From Mucilaginibacter rigui (GTDB lineage Bacteria > Bacteroidota > Bacteroidia > Sphingobacteriales > Sphingobacteriaceae): a stretch of DNA of 64,000 nt. The stretch covers positions 310,001 through 374,000 of the forward strand of contig NZ_JACWMW010000001.1 in assembly GCF_014773275.1 (NCBI RefSeq), read 5' to 3'. The position numbers and the translations under genes were made by a program. A model generated the notes under the pieces. That model was not told the DNA's origin. It searched no databases and saw nothing but the letters and a program-made list of their open reading frames with translations. Below, piece by piece: positions 45,789 to 54,713 of this stretch; position 1 is the stretch's first letter; the number at the start of each line of letters is the position of its first letter.

Positions 45789-46764
45789 CCCGCTTTAAGT
45801 TTTTATTGATGTTTATCAGTAAAAATATTAACCCAATTGCTGATGCTATAAAACACATCAGCAACAGATAGATGGCATCATATTTCATATAACCATATAA
45901 TATCCTTGTGATTAAACTTGCCAGGGCGAAGTAGCCATACAATATAGTAAGTAGTATAAAATAGAACGACCGTTCGCGCCGGGCATCAAAATAGATATAG
46001 ATAGCCAGGGCGACAAAAGGCACCAGCCACACAGCATTTGCAGCGCTTTCATAATTGTAAAAATACCCGGCCAGCAAGGCAATAAAAGTTACATGAATAC
46101 CGTAATGGTGGTAAGTGAATTTAAAATGCTTTTTAATATCGAACCGTTGGGTGAGGTAAGCAAAAAATAACAGTATTAGCCCAAAAGCCACATAGGTGAA
46201 TATGATTTGCCTGCTATTAAATGTGCCGTAAGCCAGCAAAGTTTTTGGGGTTACAGATACGCCCATCCATAAAGCCAAACTGGCTATGGCCATGCTCAGG
46301 ATACCCAGATGATCGAAATAATAAGCAATAAAAAATAAAGCCAGCATGGGTATAAACGTAGCCATGCCATAGTTTAATCCGAATACCTGGTATTGGTATT
46401 GCAGGTAGCCAACAAACGTTACCATGCTGATGCTGCCCAGTAACAAAATATAATCGAAACCGGTGTTGGGTGATTTTGCCTTATGCCAAGTAAATGGCCG
46501 TTTCTTTTTAAAGCAATACGCAAAACAGCTAATACTTATAAGTGCTATAAAAGCCAGTACGGCCTGGTGACCAATGGTATCAATATTTTTATAGATAAGT
46601 ACCCCCAACCCGCCTGATAACAACATTACGCCCAGGTAAAGCAGGGTTTTAAGCTCCCAGTGGACAGGGAATAATTTTGTGAGGTGCTTTTGGCTTATCT
46701 TATTATAAGAGTCATCACTAAGATACCCCTGCGAATGGAGCTTTTGGTAGATTTTGTTATCCAA
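45775..46764 (-). CDS. DUF2157 domain membrane protein
   Basis: The 329-aa protein opens with a short soluble helix pair (KLHSQGYLSDDSYNKISQ), typical of DUF2157, and then has about 9 helices. The frame begins at TTG 46764; the first ATG is far inside a helix, so TTG is the likely start. It overlaps the next gene by 14 nt. No biochemical role is known for the family. Confidence 0.78.
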   Translation of the reverse strand: MDNKIYQKLHSQGYLSDDSYNKISQKHLTKLFPVHWELKTLLYLGVMLLSGGLGVLIYKNIDTIGHQAVLAFIALISISCFAYCFKKKRPFTWHKAKSPNTGFDYILLLGSISMVTFVGYLQYQYQVFGLNYGMATFIPMLALFFIAYYFDHLGILSMAIASLALWMGVSVTPKTLLAYGTFNSRQIIFTYVAFGLILLFFAYLTQRFDIKKHFKFTYHHYGIHVTFIALLAGYFYNYESAANAVWLVPFVALAIYIYFDARRERSFYFILLTILYGYFALASLITRILYGYMKYDAIYLLLMCFIASAIGLIFLLININKNLKRDDHI

Positions 46765-46818
46765 TTTTTTAAGTTTAGTGCTTTATAAAGGTGATAAAGT
46801 ATACAAGCTCAACATAAA

Positions 46819-46851
46819 AAAGGGCGTGATGTTTATAACACCACGCCCTTT
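46819..46851 (-). terminator. Terminator of the OmpA-like gene
   Basis: AAAGGGCGTG pairs with CACGCCCTTT across an AT-rich loop with an inner TGTT/AACA match. It lies 20 nt past the OmpA-like stop on the minus strand and also has T/A-runs on both sides. Confidence 0.85.
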
Positions 46852-46870
46852 ACACTTAACTAAACAAAAG

Positions 46871-47404
46871 TTATTGCAATTTTATTTCAACGCGGCGGTT
46901 AAGCGCGCGGCTTGCTTCGTCGGTATTTGGAGATATTGGTTTGCTTTCGCCATAACCTTTAACTGCAAGTACATCAGCACTTACGCCGGTATTTACCAGG
47001 TAGGTTTTAACCGAGTTTGCACGCTCAATAGATAAGCTCATGTTATGTGCTTCGCTACCTTCAGCAGATGAATTGCCATTCAGTACAAATTTTACTGATG
47101 GGTCTTTCTTCATTTCGGCAGCAGCTTTATCTAAAATAGGGTAAGCGTCTGTTTTTAATATACCCGAGTTAAACTCAAACTGAATATTTTTGAAATTATA
47201 GTCGGGTTTCTCAGGAGCAGGCGGCGGTGGCGGCGTTTGCTTCGGAGGTGCCGGTGGCGGAGGTGGCGGTGTAGTTGGCGTAGTGCTTGCGGGTGCTATA
47301 AATGGCGGCGATGGTTTCATCACCTTTTTTGATTTACAGGCCGGGAGTACAGCGACAGATAGTATGAGTGCAAATGGTAGGTAAAATGTTTTTAAGAACT
47401 TCAT
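46871..47404 (-). CDS. OmpA-family peptidoglycan-binding lipoprotein
   Basis: ATG 47404 (MKFLKTF) gives a 177-aa lipoprotein with lipobox VLPAC; the frame extends to 47482 but those residues are not signal-like. A Pro-rich linker (about residues 32-65) precedes the OmpA domain with IQFEFNSGILKTDA, the LNGNSSAEGSEAHN region and the NRRVEIKL end. It should anchor the outer membrane to peptidoglycan. A TATATTTA -7-like box lies about 45 nt upstream. Confidence 0.92.
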   Translation of the reverse strand: MKFLKTFYLPFALILSVAVLPACKSKKVMKPSPPFIAPASTTPTTPPPPPPAPPKQTPPPPPAPEKPDYNFKNIQFEFNSGILKTDAYPILDKAAAEMKKDPSVKFVLNGNSSAEGSEAHNMSLSIERANSVKTYLVNTGVSADVLAVKGYGESKPISPNTDEASRALNRRVEIKLQ

Positions 47405-47588
47405 GTTTGAATGGTTTGATAAATAACAAAAACGTTTACGGTTGCCCGATATTGTAAATATAGGAACTTGTATCACATCCAAAGCCTTAAAATAAATACT
47501 TAAAACCCCCGGTTCATTAATTTAATGCACAAAGAAAAAGCGTATTGTTTAAAGAAATGGAGGCATATGGTTGCCTGTAAATACATGC

Positions 47589-48192
47589 TTAGGCTACCCT
47601 GATATTGCTTATTGCTTTATCTTGTACTTTTGCCATAAAAATTACCATGCATATTGCACCTATCATAGCATAAAGCATATCAGATTGCGTATCCCAAATA
47701 TAACCTTGAGTACCCAGGAACGAATCTCCTGATTGGCCGGACGCAATGGATACAAACCATTCCAAAAACTCATATAGTACGCTAATAGTAGTACACACGC
47801 AAACAGTTAAAAATGCCATCCAATTACGTTTTTTTACAACTTGAAGACGGATAAATATCTCGCGGGTTATCATGGCCGGTACAAAACCCTGGGTAAAGTG
47901 CCCCACCTTATCGTAATTATTCCGCGTTTGATGAAATGCATCACGGATCCAGTTAAAAACCGGTACCTCGGCATAGGGGTAATGCCCGCCTATAAATAAT
48001 ACATAGCAATGCACCAATATCATTATATACGTTAAGTAGCTAAACTTAAAACGTTTGTAAGTAAGTGCCAGAACAGCAAAACCTATAATAGCGGGGAAAA
48101 CTTCCAGGATCCAGGTGAAATAATCGTGAGGTTAATACCCGAAATTATAAGGCCTGCAAAAAAAGTAAAATTAGTACTGCATGGTTATTCAT
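47589..48192 (-). pseudogene. DUF2238 (YjdF-type) membrane protein gene with two apparent frameshifts
   Basis: The intact part (48023-47589) carries the DUF2238 core GGHYPYAEVPVFNW, NNYDKVGHFTQGFVPA and REIF. The same frame reads back to 48131 (HDYFTWILEVFPAIIGF), also family-like, but meets a stop. The missing N-terminus is found in other frames, from ATG 48192 (MNNHAVLILL, then LIISGIN). One base lacking in the A7/T7 run (48158-48164) and one in the GG pair (48130-48131) would join all parts into a 201-aa protein of normal length. It is either decayed or mis-sequenced. Confidence 0.7.
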
Positions 48193-48247
48193 TACATTAT
48201 ATGGTGCTGTAATAATTAAGGCTTCCGGCGACCTGGGTTACATGGAA

Positions 48248-50104
48248 TTATGTTTCTATCGGCAAGTCCACAAAAAAAGTTGTGCCTGTATCGGGGTTAC
48301 TTTCAAACCATATTTTACCGCCGTGTGCTTCTACAATTTGCCTTGAAATGGCCAGGCCCAGACCAAAAGACTGTTCGCCTGCTGTTCCGGGCCTTTTGGC
48401 TTCAGTAAACAGGTCAAATATCTTTTCCTGCATTTCAGGCGGGATGCCAATACCTTCATCTTTTACAGAGATGCGTACGCTTTGAGGATCACGATCCATT
48501 TTAACAATAATAGAGGCGCCTGCAGGGCTAAATTTAATTGCGTTGGCCACCAGATTGCTAATAACCCGCCACAGCTTTTCACGGCTGGCCGGCAGTATAA
48601 CAGGTATTGTCTCCAGGTTAATGTGCTGTTCTTTATCCTTAGCCTTATTAAGCAGCAGCGAAACGCAATACTGCAGCATTTCTGCTATATCGATGGGCTC
48701 TTTTTGTAATTCTTCGGTACGGAATTGTACCTGTAGCAGGTCGCTGACTAAATCAAGTGAGTTTTTACTGGATTGTTTAATCATTTGCAACATCGTCAGG
48801 TCTTCTTTCGGCCGGCCAGGCTCTTCCAGCATCAGCGCTGCCATAGAATACATAGCGCCAATTGGGTTGCGCAGGTCATGCGCTACTATCTGCATCATGC
48901 GGGTATTGTCTGCCTGGCTCTGTTCAAGCGCACCCAGTGTTCTTTTCATTTGGCTGTTTTGGCTGGTTACCTGCTGGTTCAATCGCCGGGTACGTTTTAA
49001 GTGTTGCCTTATAACGACGATAACTGCTATTGCAAGGAGGCAAGATAGAACGGAGATGATAAGCAATGCAGTTTGATATTTTGACCGCGTAGTTAATGAT
49101 TTAATCTGCTCATCTTTTAGTGCGTAGTCCAGGTAATCTATCCCTGATGTATTGTTTAGTTTTTCTTGTTCATCATGGAGGTTAATAAGGTGGCGGCTAT
49201 AAACAGATGCTGTTAGCGTATCGCGCCTGTCAGTATAAAAATTGAATAATTTACGCGCTATTAGCTGGCTATAAATAAGATACCCGTTTTGACCTGCAAT
49301 GGCCAGCCCGCGGCGGTAATAGGCTGCGGCCCTTGCCGGTTGGTTTTCGGCAAGCTGGTCGCCCATGTCTATCAGCATATCCATCGAAACGTAATACAAT
49401 TTGTTGGTTATGGCTGTATCAATAGCATGGTCCAGTAATATTAAACCCTCCTGGCGGTTACCATGCGCTATCATGTCATCGGCCACCAGTTGGTCAATTG
49501 CTACCAGGCTTCGCTGGTCATTGTACTTCATGGCTATTTCCCGGGCTTTACCAATATAGTTGTGCCTCGCATCACGATTGAAGCGCGCAGGATACGACAG
49601 CAGGTAATTGTAAATAGCCAGCGACATGATCGAATCGTGTTGTAACTTTTTGCCAAGTGAAAGGGATTCGTTAAAACGTTGTATGGAACGCCCGTCTTTG
49701 CCTAACTCTTTATAAACCATGGCAATGTTCATTAATGACTGAACACTATTGGCTGAGTCTTTTAAGCGCCGGTAAACTGCGTAAGCCTCGTTATAATACC
49801 TTAAGGCAAGTTGTAAATTACCCTTTATATCGAAAAATACCCCAAGGTTATTTAGGGCATCGGCTTTTCCTTGGGGATAATCAAAGTGTTCGGCCACGGC
49901 ACGCGCTTGTCGGGTATAGTAAAAAGTGCTGTCTATATTTTGTTCGTACATCAGCATTGCAATCCGGTTAAGGGCATCTACATACCGTAAACTATCGCGA
50001 ATATGAGGTAGAGAACTCTTGATGCCAGTCAGTTCTGTTGACTGCGCGCTGCAAAAAAGCGTTGAAAAAACAAACAATAATAAAAAAGGTAAGGCTTTTT
50101 TCAT
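48248..50104 (-). CDS. Membrane sensor histidine kinase with TPR sensor domain
   Basis: From ATG 50104 the 618-aa protein has a signal peptide (FVFSTLFCSA), tetratricopeptide repeats over about 40-310, and one transmembrane helix (344-366). A coiled coil leads to the kinase core: H409 in IVAHDLRNPIGAM, NLVANAIKFSPAG, DEGIGIPPE and GLGLAI. The TPR domain is predicted to be periplasmic. No response regulator is adjacent, so it is an orphan kinase. Stop codon 48248-48250 is 55 nt past the DUF2238 start. Confidence 0.92.
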   Translation of the reverse strand: MKKALPFLLLFVFSTLFCSAQSTELTGIKSSLPHIRDSLRYVDALNRIAMLMYEQNIDSTFYYTRQARAVAEHFDYPQGKADALNNLGVFFDIKGNLQLALRYYNEAYAVYRRLKDSANSVQSLMNIAMVYKELGKDGRSIQRFNESLSLGKKLQHDSIMSLAIYNYLLSYPARFNRDARHNYIGKAREIAMKYNDQRSLVAIDQLVADDMIAHGNRQEGLILLDHAIDTAITNKLYYVSMDMLIDMGDQLAENQPARAAAYYRRGLAIAGQNGYLIYSQLIARKLFNFYTDRRDTLTASVYSRHLINLHDEQEKLNNTSGIDYLDYALKDEQIKSLTTRSKYQTALLIISVLSCLLAIAVIVVIRQHLKRTRRLNQQVTSQNSQMKRTLGALEQSQADNTRMMQIVAHDLRNPIGAMYSMAALMLEEPGRPKEDLTMLQMIKQSSKNSLDLVSDLLQVQFRTEELQKEPIDIAEMLQYCVSLLLNKAKDKEQHINLETIPVILPASREKLWRVISNLVANAIKFSPAGASIIVKMDRDPQSVRISVKDEGIGIPPEMQEKIFDLFTEAKRPGTAGEQSFGLGLAISRQIVEAHGGKIWFESNPDTGTTFFVDLPIET

Positions 50105-50265
50105 CGTTTTCCGGGTAGGTTCGGTAACAAATCGTGTTACGTTAATATTAAGGCATATTATTGAGATAAACAATAGCGGCTAACATTACAGAATAAAAGT
50201 ATAATTGACACTAATTAATATTCTGATAAACATCAATAAAGTTTTTAAAAAAATTAAAAAGTTTA

Positions 50266-50295
50266 TTGATTTTTAAAATTTATATTTTAAGTTTG
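50266..50295 (+). promoter_or_regulatory. Promoter of the ROK regulator gene
   Basis: TTG (50266-50268), a 19-nt spacer and TAAGTTTG (50288-50295) match the Bacteroidota -33/-7 elements, with a perfect -7 box. The ATG is 19 nt further. Confidence 0.65.
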
Positions 50296-50314
50296 GGGAA
50301 CTATTCCTAAATTA

Positions 50315-51502
50315 ATGACTGTTATTAAAAAACACGGGCTTTTGCGAAAAGACCTGCTGAAGCACTTTTATTATAATAAAAGCCTGTCGCTTACTGAATT
50401 AAGCAGGCTTACACATAAAAGCCTGCCTTTAATAACCAACACAGTTAACAATTTAATAGAAGAAGGATATGTATCTGAATATGGCCTTGCTCCATCTACG
50501 GGCGGTAGGCGCGGACTGGCGTTTTCATTAAATAATCAAAAACAACGATATATTGTAGCTGTAGCTGTTGACCAGATAGTTACCCAGGTAGTTATTTATG
50601 ATCTGGCGAATGATATAAAAACAGCACCCGAGAAAAAAGAGATCATCCTTAATGATTCGTCATCGCTAATAAGCGCGTTCACAGGATTTTTAAAAGATTA
50701 TATTTCCCGCTCGGGCGTACCACTTGATGAGATACTGGGCATGGGGATTGGTATGCCGGGCTTTGTAAATGCCGAACAAGGCATAAACCATACCTTCTTT
50801 AAAACAAAAAACGGTGTTAATTTAACCAAACACCTGTCGCATGAACTTGGCCTGCCAGTTTTTATAGATAACGATTCCAGCCTGATAGCACTTGCCGAAT
50901 TGAAGTTTGGCGCGGGACGTAAGTTAAAAGATGTACTTGTTGTAAATGTAGGTTGGGGAACGGGCCTGGGGATGATTGTAAATGGTAGCCTTTTTAGGGG
51001 CCATAGCGGGTACGCAGGCGAGTTTAGCCATATTCCATTATCACAAAGTAACAAGATATGCTCTTGCGGTAAAAGAGGTTGTTTAGAAGTTGACACCTCT
51101 TTATTAGTGCTGTTAGAACGCGCAAAATCTGAGATGGAATCGGGCACGAGCTCGAGCATGGAGCAAGTATTTAAAGAAACCGGCAGTTTATCGGGCGATC
51201 ATTTTTTGCAGGCTGCCAAATCTGGTGACCCGCTGGCGGTATCCATACTTTCTGATGCTGCCTTCCTGATAGGGAAAGGTATGGCAACTTTGATCCATAT
51301 TATGAACCCGAAACTAATTGTTTTAAGCGGGAGGGGAGCTATTGCGGGTAAAATTTTAATGGCACCTATACAACAGGCCATCAATGAGTTTTGTATCCCC
51401 TGGCTTGCCGAGCATACCGAAATCAAAGTTTCTAACCTCGACACAGATCCAGAGCTTTTAGGAGCTGCGACACTGGTGATAGAGAACTGTAATTTTAAAT
51501 AA
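50315..51502 (+). CDS. ROK family transcriptional regulator
   Basis: The 395-aa protein has an N-terminal winged helix-turn-helix (about 8-65; SLTELSRLTHKSLPLITNTVNNLIEEGY). A ROK sugar-binding domain follows with GMGIGMPGF, VGWGTGLGM and GYAGEFSHI. The zinc motif CSCGKRGCLE has C249, C251, C256 and H239. It is an NagC/XylR-type repressor or activator responding to a sugar. It lies 58 nt upstream of the susC gene and likely controls it. Confidence 0.93.
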   Translation: MTVIKKHGLLRKDLLKHFYYNKSLSLTELSRLTHKSLPLITNTVNNLIEEGYVSEYGLAPSTGGRRGLAFSLNNQKQRYIVAVAVDQIVTQVVIYDLANDIKTAPEKKEIILNDSSSLISAFTGFLKDYISRSGVPLDEILGMGIGMPGFVNAEQGINHTFFKTKNGVNLTKHLSHELGLPVFIDNDSSLIALAELKFGAGRKLKDVLVVNVGWGTGLGMIVNGSLFRGHSGYAGEFSHIPLSQSNKICSCGKRGCLEVDTSLLVLLERAKSEMESGTSSSMEQVFKETGSLSGDHFLQAAKSGDPLAVSILSDAAFLIGKGMATLIHIMNPKLIVLSGRGAIAGKILMAPIQQAINEFCIPWLAEHTEIKVSNLDTDPELLGAATLVIENCNFK

Positions 51503-51560
51503 CAAGAATACGTATAACCACAAATAACCAACTAATCGTTAACCAATTAAATTCTTACAA

Positions 51561-54500
51561 ATGAAACAAATGTACTTAAGGTGTATTGCTTTATTGTTAT
51601 TCAGTATGATAACAATAGCTGCTTATGCACAAAAAACAGTTACCGGTACGGTATCTGAAAAGTCCGGGCAAACCATACCCGGTGTAAATGTTGCCGAAAA
51701 GGGCACAACAAATGGTATATCTACCGATGTAAATGGAAAGTTTAACCTGTCTGTTAAGCCCGGTGCAACTTTAACTTTTTCTTTTGTTGGGTTTAAAACC
51801 AAAGAAATAGTTGTAGGTAACGAAACAACCATAAACGTTGTATTAGAAAGTAGCGAAAATTCGCTTAATGAGGTTGTTGTAACGGCCCTGGGTATTAAAA
51901 GGGAAAAGAAATCATTAGGTTACGCTGTGCAGGAGGTAAAGGGCCAAACACTGGTAAATGCTAAAGAGCCAAACTTTGTGAACTCGCTTTCTGGCCAGGT
52001 AGCAGGTTTGCAAATTACCCGTTCGGCTAATGGACCGGGTGCATCTTCAAGGATCACATTAAGAGGTAATAACTCATTAACCGGCGATAACCAACCACTA
52101 ATTGTTGTTGATGGTGTACCAATGGATAACTTTATTGGTAACGAAATGGATGGCAACGGTCGCCGTAACAACGATTACTACAACCCAAGCAGGGATATGG
52201 GTAACGGTTTGGCTGATATAAATGCAGAGGATATTGAAAGCGTAAGTGTGTTAAAAGGCCCTTCGGCAGCTGCGCTTTATGGTTCAAGAGCTGGTAATGG
52301 TGCAATTTTAATTACTACTAAAACCGGTAAATCACAAAGTGGTTTAGGTATAACTGTTACATCATCATTTGGTGTTGAAGATATTTTTGCAAGGCCAAAA
52401 ATGCAAACCCAGTTTGGGCAAGGTACCCAGGGTAAGTATGATGCTACATCTACACTTAGTTGGGGCGAAAAAAATAGCGGACAAACGCAAACAAAACTTA
52501 ACGGTACAACTTTTCCGCAAAATTATAATGATAACATCAGTAACTTTTTTGGAACCGGTTTAACATCAAACCAGGGTATATCATTACAACAGCAGTACAA
52601 AACCACATCGGTTTATACATCATATAACCGTTTGGATGATAAAAGTTATATTCCGGGTGCTAAGCTTATCCGTAATAACCTAATGGCGCGTACAGTTAGC
52701 AAATTTGGCACTAACGACAGGTGGACTGTTGATACAAAAGTACAGTACATTAATTCAACCGCGCGTAACCGCCCGCAGGCAGGTTACAACCCTAATAACT
52801 ATTTCTATTATTTAGAAACGCTACCTACTTCGATTAATATTCAGGATTATAAAAATCCGATAAATGCAGCCGGTAATATGAATTGGTGGCACGATGGGCA
52901 GGATTTAAGCCCGTATTGGGCCTCCAAATATGTTCAAAATCAGGATGTAAGGAACAGGTTCCTGTTAAATGCAACAGTTAAATATCAGTTTAATAACTGG
53001 TTGAGCTTTGAAGGTAAAGGTGGTGCAGATATTTACAGCACAAATTCTGATAGCAGGCAATATGCAGGTGCTACAGCATCTTCAACAGGGTCATATGGTT
53101 TACGCAGAACTTCGTTCACAGAAACCAACTACAGCGGTTTATTATCAGCTAAAAAAGATAACCTGATTGGTAAATGGGGTGTTACAGCAACCTTAGGCGG
53201 TAACTTAATGAACCAGCAACAGTCTTTCTTTAGCGGAAGCGCCGGTACATTAACTGTACCTAACCTGTTTTCAATAAACAATGCGGTGGGTAACCCAAGT
53301 CTTGACCAAGGTTTGTTTTTGCATAATATTTATTCGGTTTATGGATCAGTTGGTGTAAACTATGACCAATTGTTATTTATAGATGGTACAGCAAGAAACG
53401 ACTGGAGCTCTACTTTAAGCAAAGTAAACAGGTCTTATTTCTACCCATCTGTTAGTACATCTTTTGTATTCTCAGAAGCTTTAAACAGAAATGGTAATTT
53501 ACCGTCATGGATAACTTATGGTAAAATCCGAGGATCATTTGCAATGGTAGGTAACGATTTACAACCATACCAGTTGTATAATACTTACGTAATAAGCAAA
53601 GACCCTAATAACAACACCAATGCAAGCCGTAATGATATATTATTTGACCCGACTGTAAAAAGCGAGCTGATAAAATCATACGAGGCAGGTTTAGAAATGC
53701 GCTTTTTTGACAGCCGTTTAGGTTTCGATTTTGCGGTTTACAAATCAAACGCAACAAGGCAGCTTATTGACCTGCCAATGGATAACCTAAGCGGATATAC
53801 GGCAAGGAAAATTAATGCCGGCGATATCCAGAACAAAGGTTTGGAGTTAATGGTTGATGGTAAGATATTAAGAAGCCAGAATGGTTTTAACTGGAATACT
53901 ACAGTAAATTTCTCACTAAACCGTAATCTGGTTAAATCTATCACACCTGATGTTACCCAATATCCGTTAGGTAGCTATGATAACGTATCTGTTTTAGCGC
54001 AAGCTGGCCAGCTCTATGGTGTTATTTATGGATCGAGCTTTAAACGGGTTAATGATCCAAGCAGTCCTTATAACGGTCAGTTATTGTTAAGTGATGCCGG
54101 TTTACCACAAGTTGGCGATAACAAGGTATTAGGTAACCAGCAGGCAACAAGTTTATTAGGTGTAACCAACTCTTTCTCTTATAAAGGGATTAATTTCTCG
54201 TTCCTGATTGATGCACGTTTTGGTGGGAAAATCTTCTCAAGCACAATAGCACATATGGAAGCATCTGGTACGTCAAATAAAACTGTAGTAAATGGCGAAA
54301 GGGCGAACATGGTAGTACCGGGTGTGATACAAAGCGGATCTGGTTATGTGCAAAATACAAAAGAGGTTAACCCTCAATTATACTGGCAGGCAGTTACTAC
54401 TGGTAACCAGGGTATTACCGAAGCAAATTTATATGATGCATCAAACATACGTGTTAGAAATGTGCAGTTAAGTTATGACCTTTCTAAAAACTTTTTATCT

Positions 54501-54683
54501 GGTATAGGTATACAAAGGGCACGCGTTGGTGTATCTGCCAATAACCTATGGCTAATAAAAAGCCATATGAATGGCTTAGACCCTGAGTCTGTTTATGCAA
54601 CTGGAAGCAACGCCACCGGATACGAAAGCGGAAGCGCACCTACCACACGCACGTTTTTACTTAACCTAACCATTGGTTTCTAA
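51561..54683 (+). CDS. SusC/RagA-family TonB-dependent outer-membrane transporter
   Basis: The 1040-aa protein has a signal peptide (ending AAYA, before QKTVTG), a CarboxypepD_reg-like domain (about 25-100), and a plug with SSRITLRGNNSL and QPLIVVDGVPMDN. The 22-strand barrel ends in NLTIGF. It imports oligosaccharides or other large nutrients with its SusD partner, powered by TonB. Codon use is more AT-rich than in the neighbouring metabolic genes. No glycoside hydrolase or lyase follows, so the substrate is not predictable. Confidence 0.96.
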   Translation: MKQMYLRCIALLLFSMITIAAYAQKTVTGTVSEKSGQTIPGVNVAEKGTTNGISTDVNGKFNLSVKPGATLTFSFVGFKTKEIVVGNETTINVVLESSENSLNEVVVTALGIKREKKSLGYAVQEVKGQTLVNAKEPNFVNSLSGQVAGLQITRSANGPGASSRITLRGNNSLTGDNQPLIVVDGVPMDNFIGNEMDGNGRRNNDYYNPSRDMGNGLADINAEDIESVSVLKGPSAAALYGSRAGNGAILITTKTGKSQSGLGITVTSSFGVEDIFARPKMQTQFGQGTQGKYDATSTLSWGEKNSGQTQTKLNGTTFPQNYNDNISNFFGTGLTSNQGISLQQQYKTTSVYTSYNRLDDKSYIPGAKLIRNNLMARTVSKFGTNDRWTVDTKVQYINSTARNRPQAGYNPNNYFYYLETLPTSINIQDYKNPINAAGNMNWWHDGQDLSPYWASKYVQNQDVRNRFLLNATVKYQFNNWLSFEGKGGADIYSTNSDSRQYAGATASSTGSYGLRRTSFTETNYSGLLSAKKDNLIGKWGVTATLGGNLMNQQQSFFSGSAGTLTVPNLFSINNAVGNPSLDQGLFLHNIYSVYGSVGVNYDQLLFIDGTARNDWSSTLSKVNRSYFYPSVSTSFVFSEALNRNGNLPSWITYGKIRGSFAMVGNDLQPYQLYNTYVISKDPNNNTNASRNDILFDPTVKSELIKSYEAGLEMRFFDSRLGFDFAVYKSNATRQLIDLPMDNLSGYTARKINAGDIQNKGLELMVDGKILRSQNGFNWNTTVNFSLNRNLVKSITPDVTQYPLGSYDNVSVLAQAGQLYGVIYGSSFKRVNDPSSPYNGQLLLSDAGLPQVGDNKVLGNQQATSLLGVTNSFSYKGINFSFLIDARFGGKIFSSTIAHMEASGTSNKTVVNGERANMVVPGVIQSGSGYVQNTKEVNPQLYWQAVTTGNQGITEANLYDASNIRVRNVQLSYDLSKNFLSGIGIQRARVGVSANNLWLIKSHMNGLDPESVYATGSNATGYESGSAPTTRTFLLNLTIGF

Positions 54684-54713
54684 TACCACATTAAAAAGAC
54701 AAAATTCATAGAT

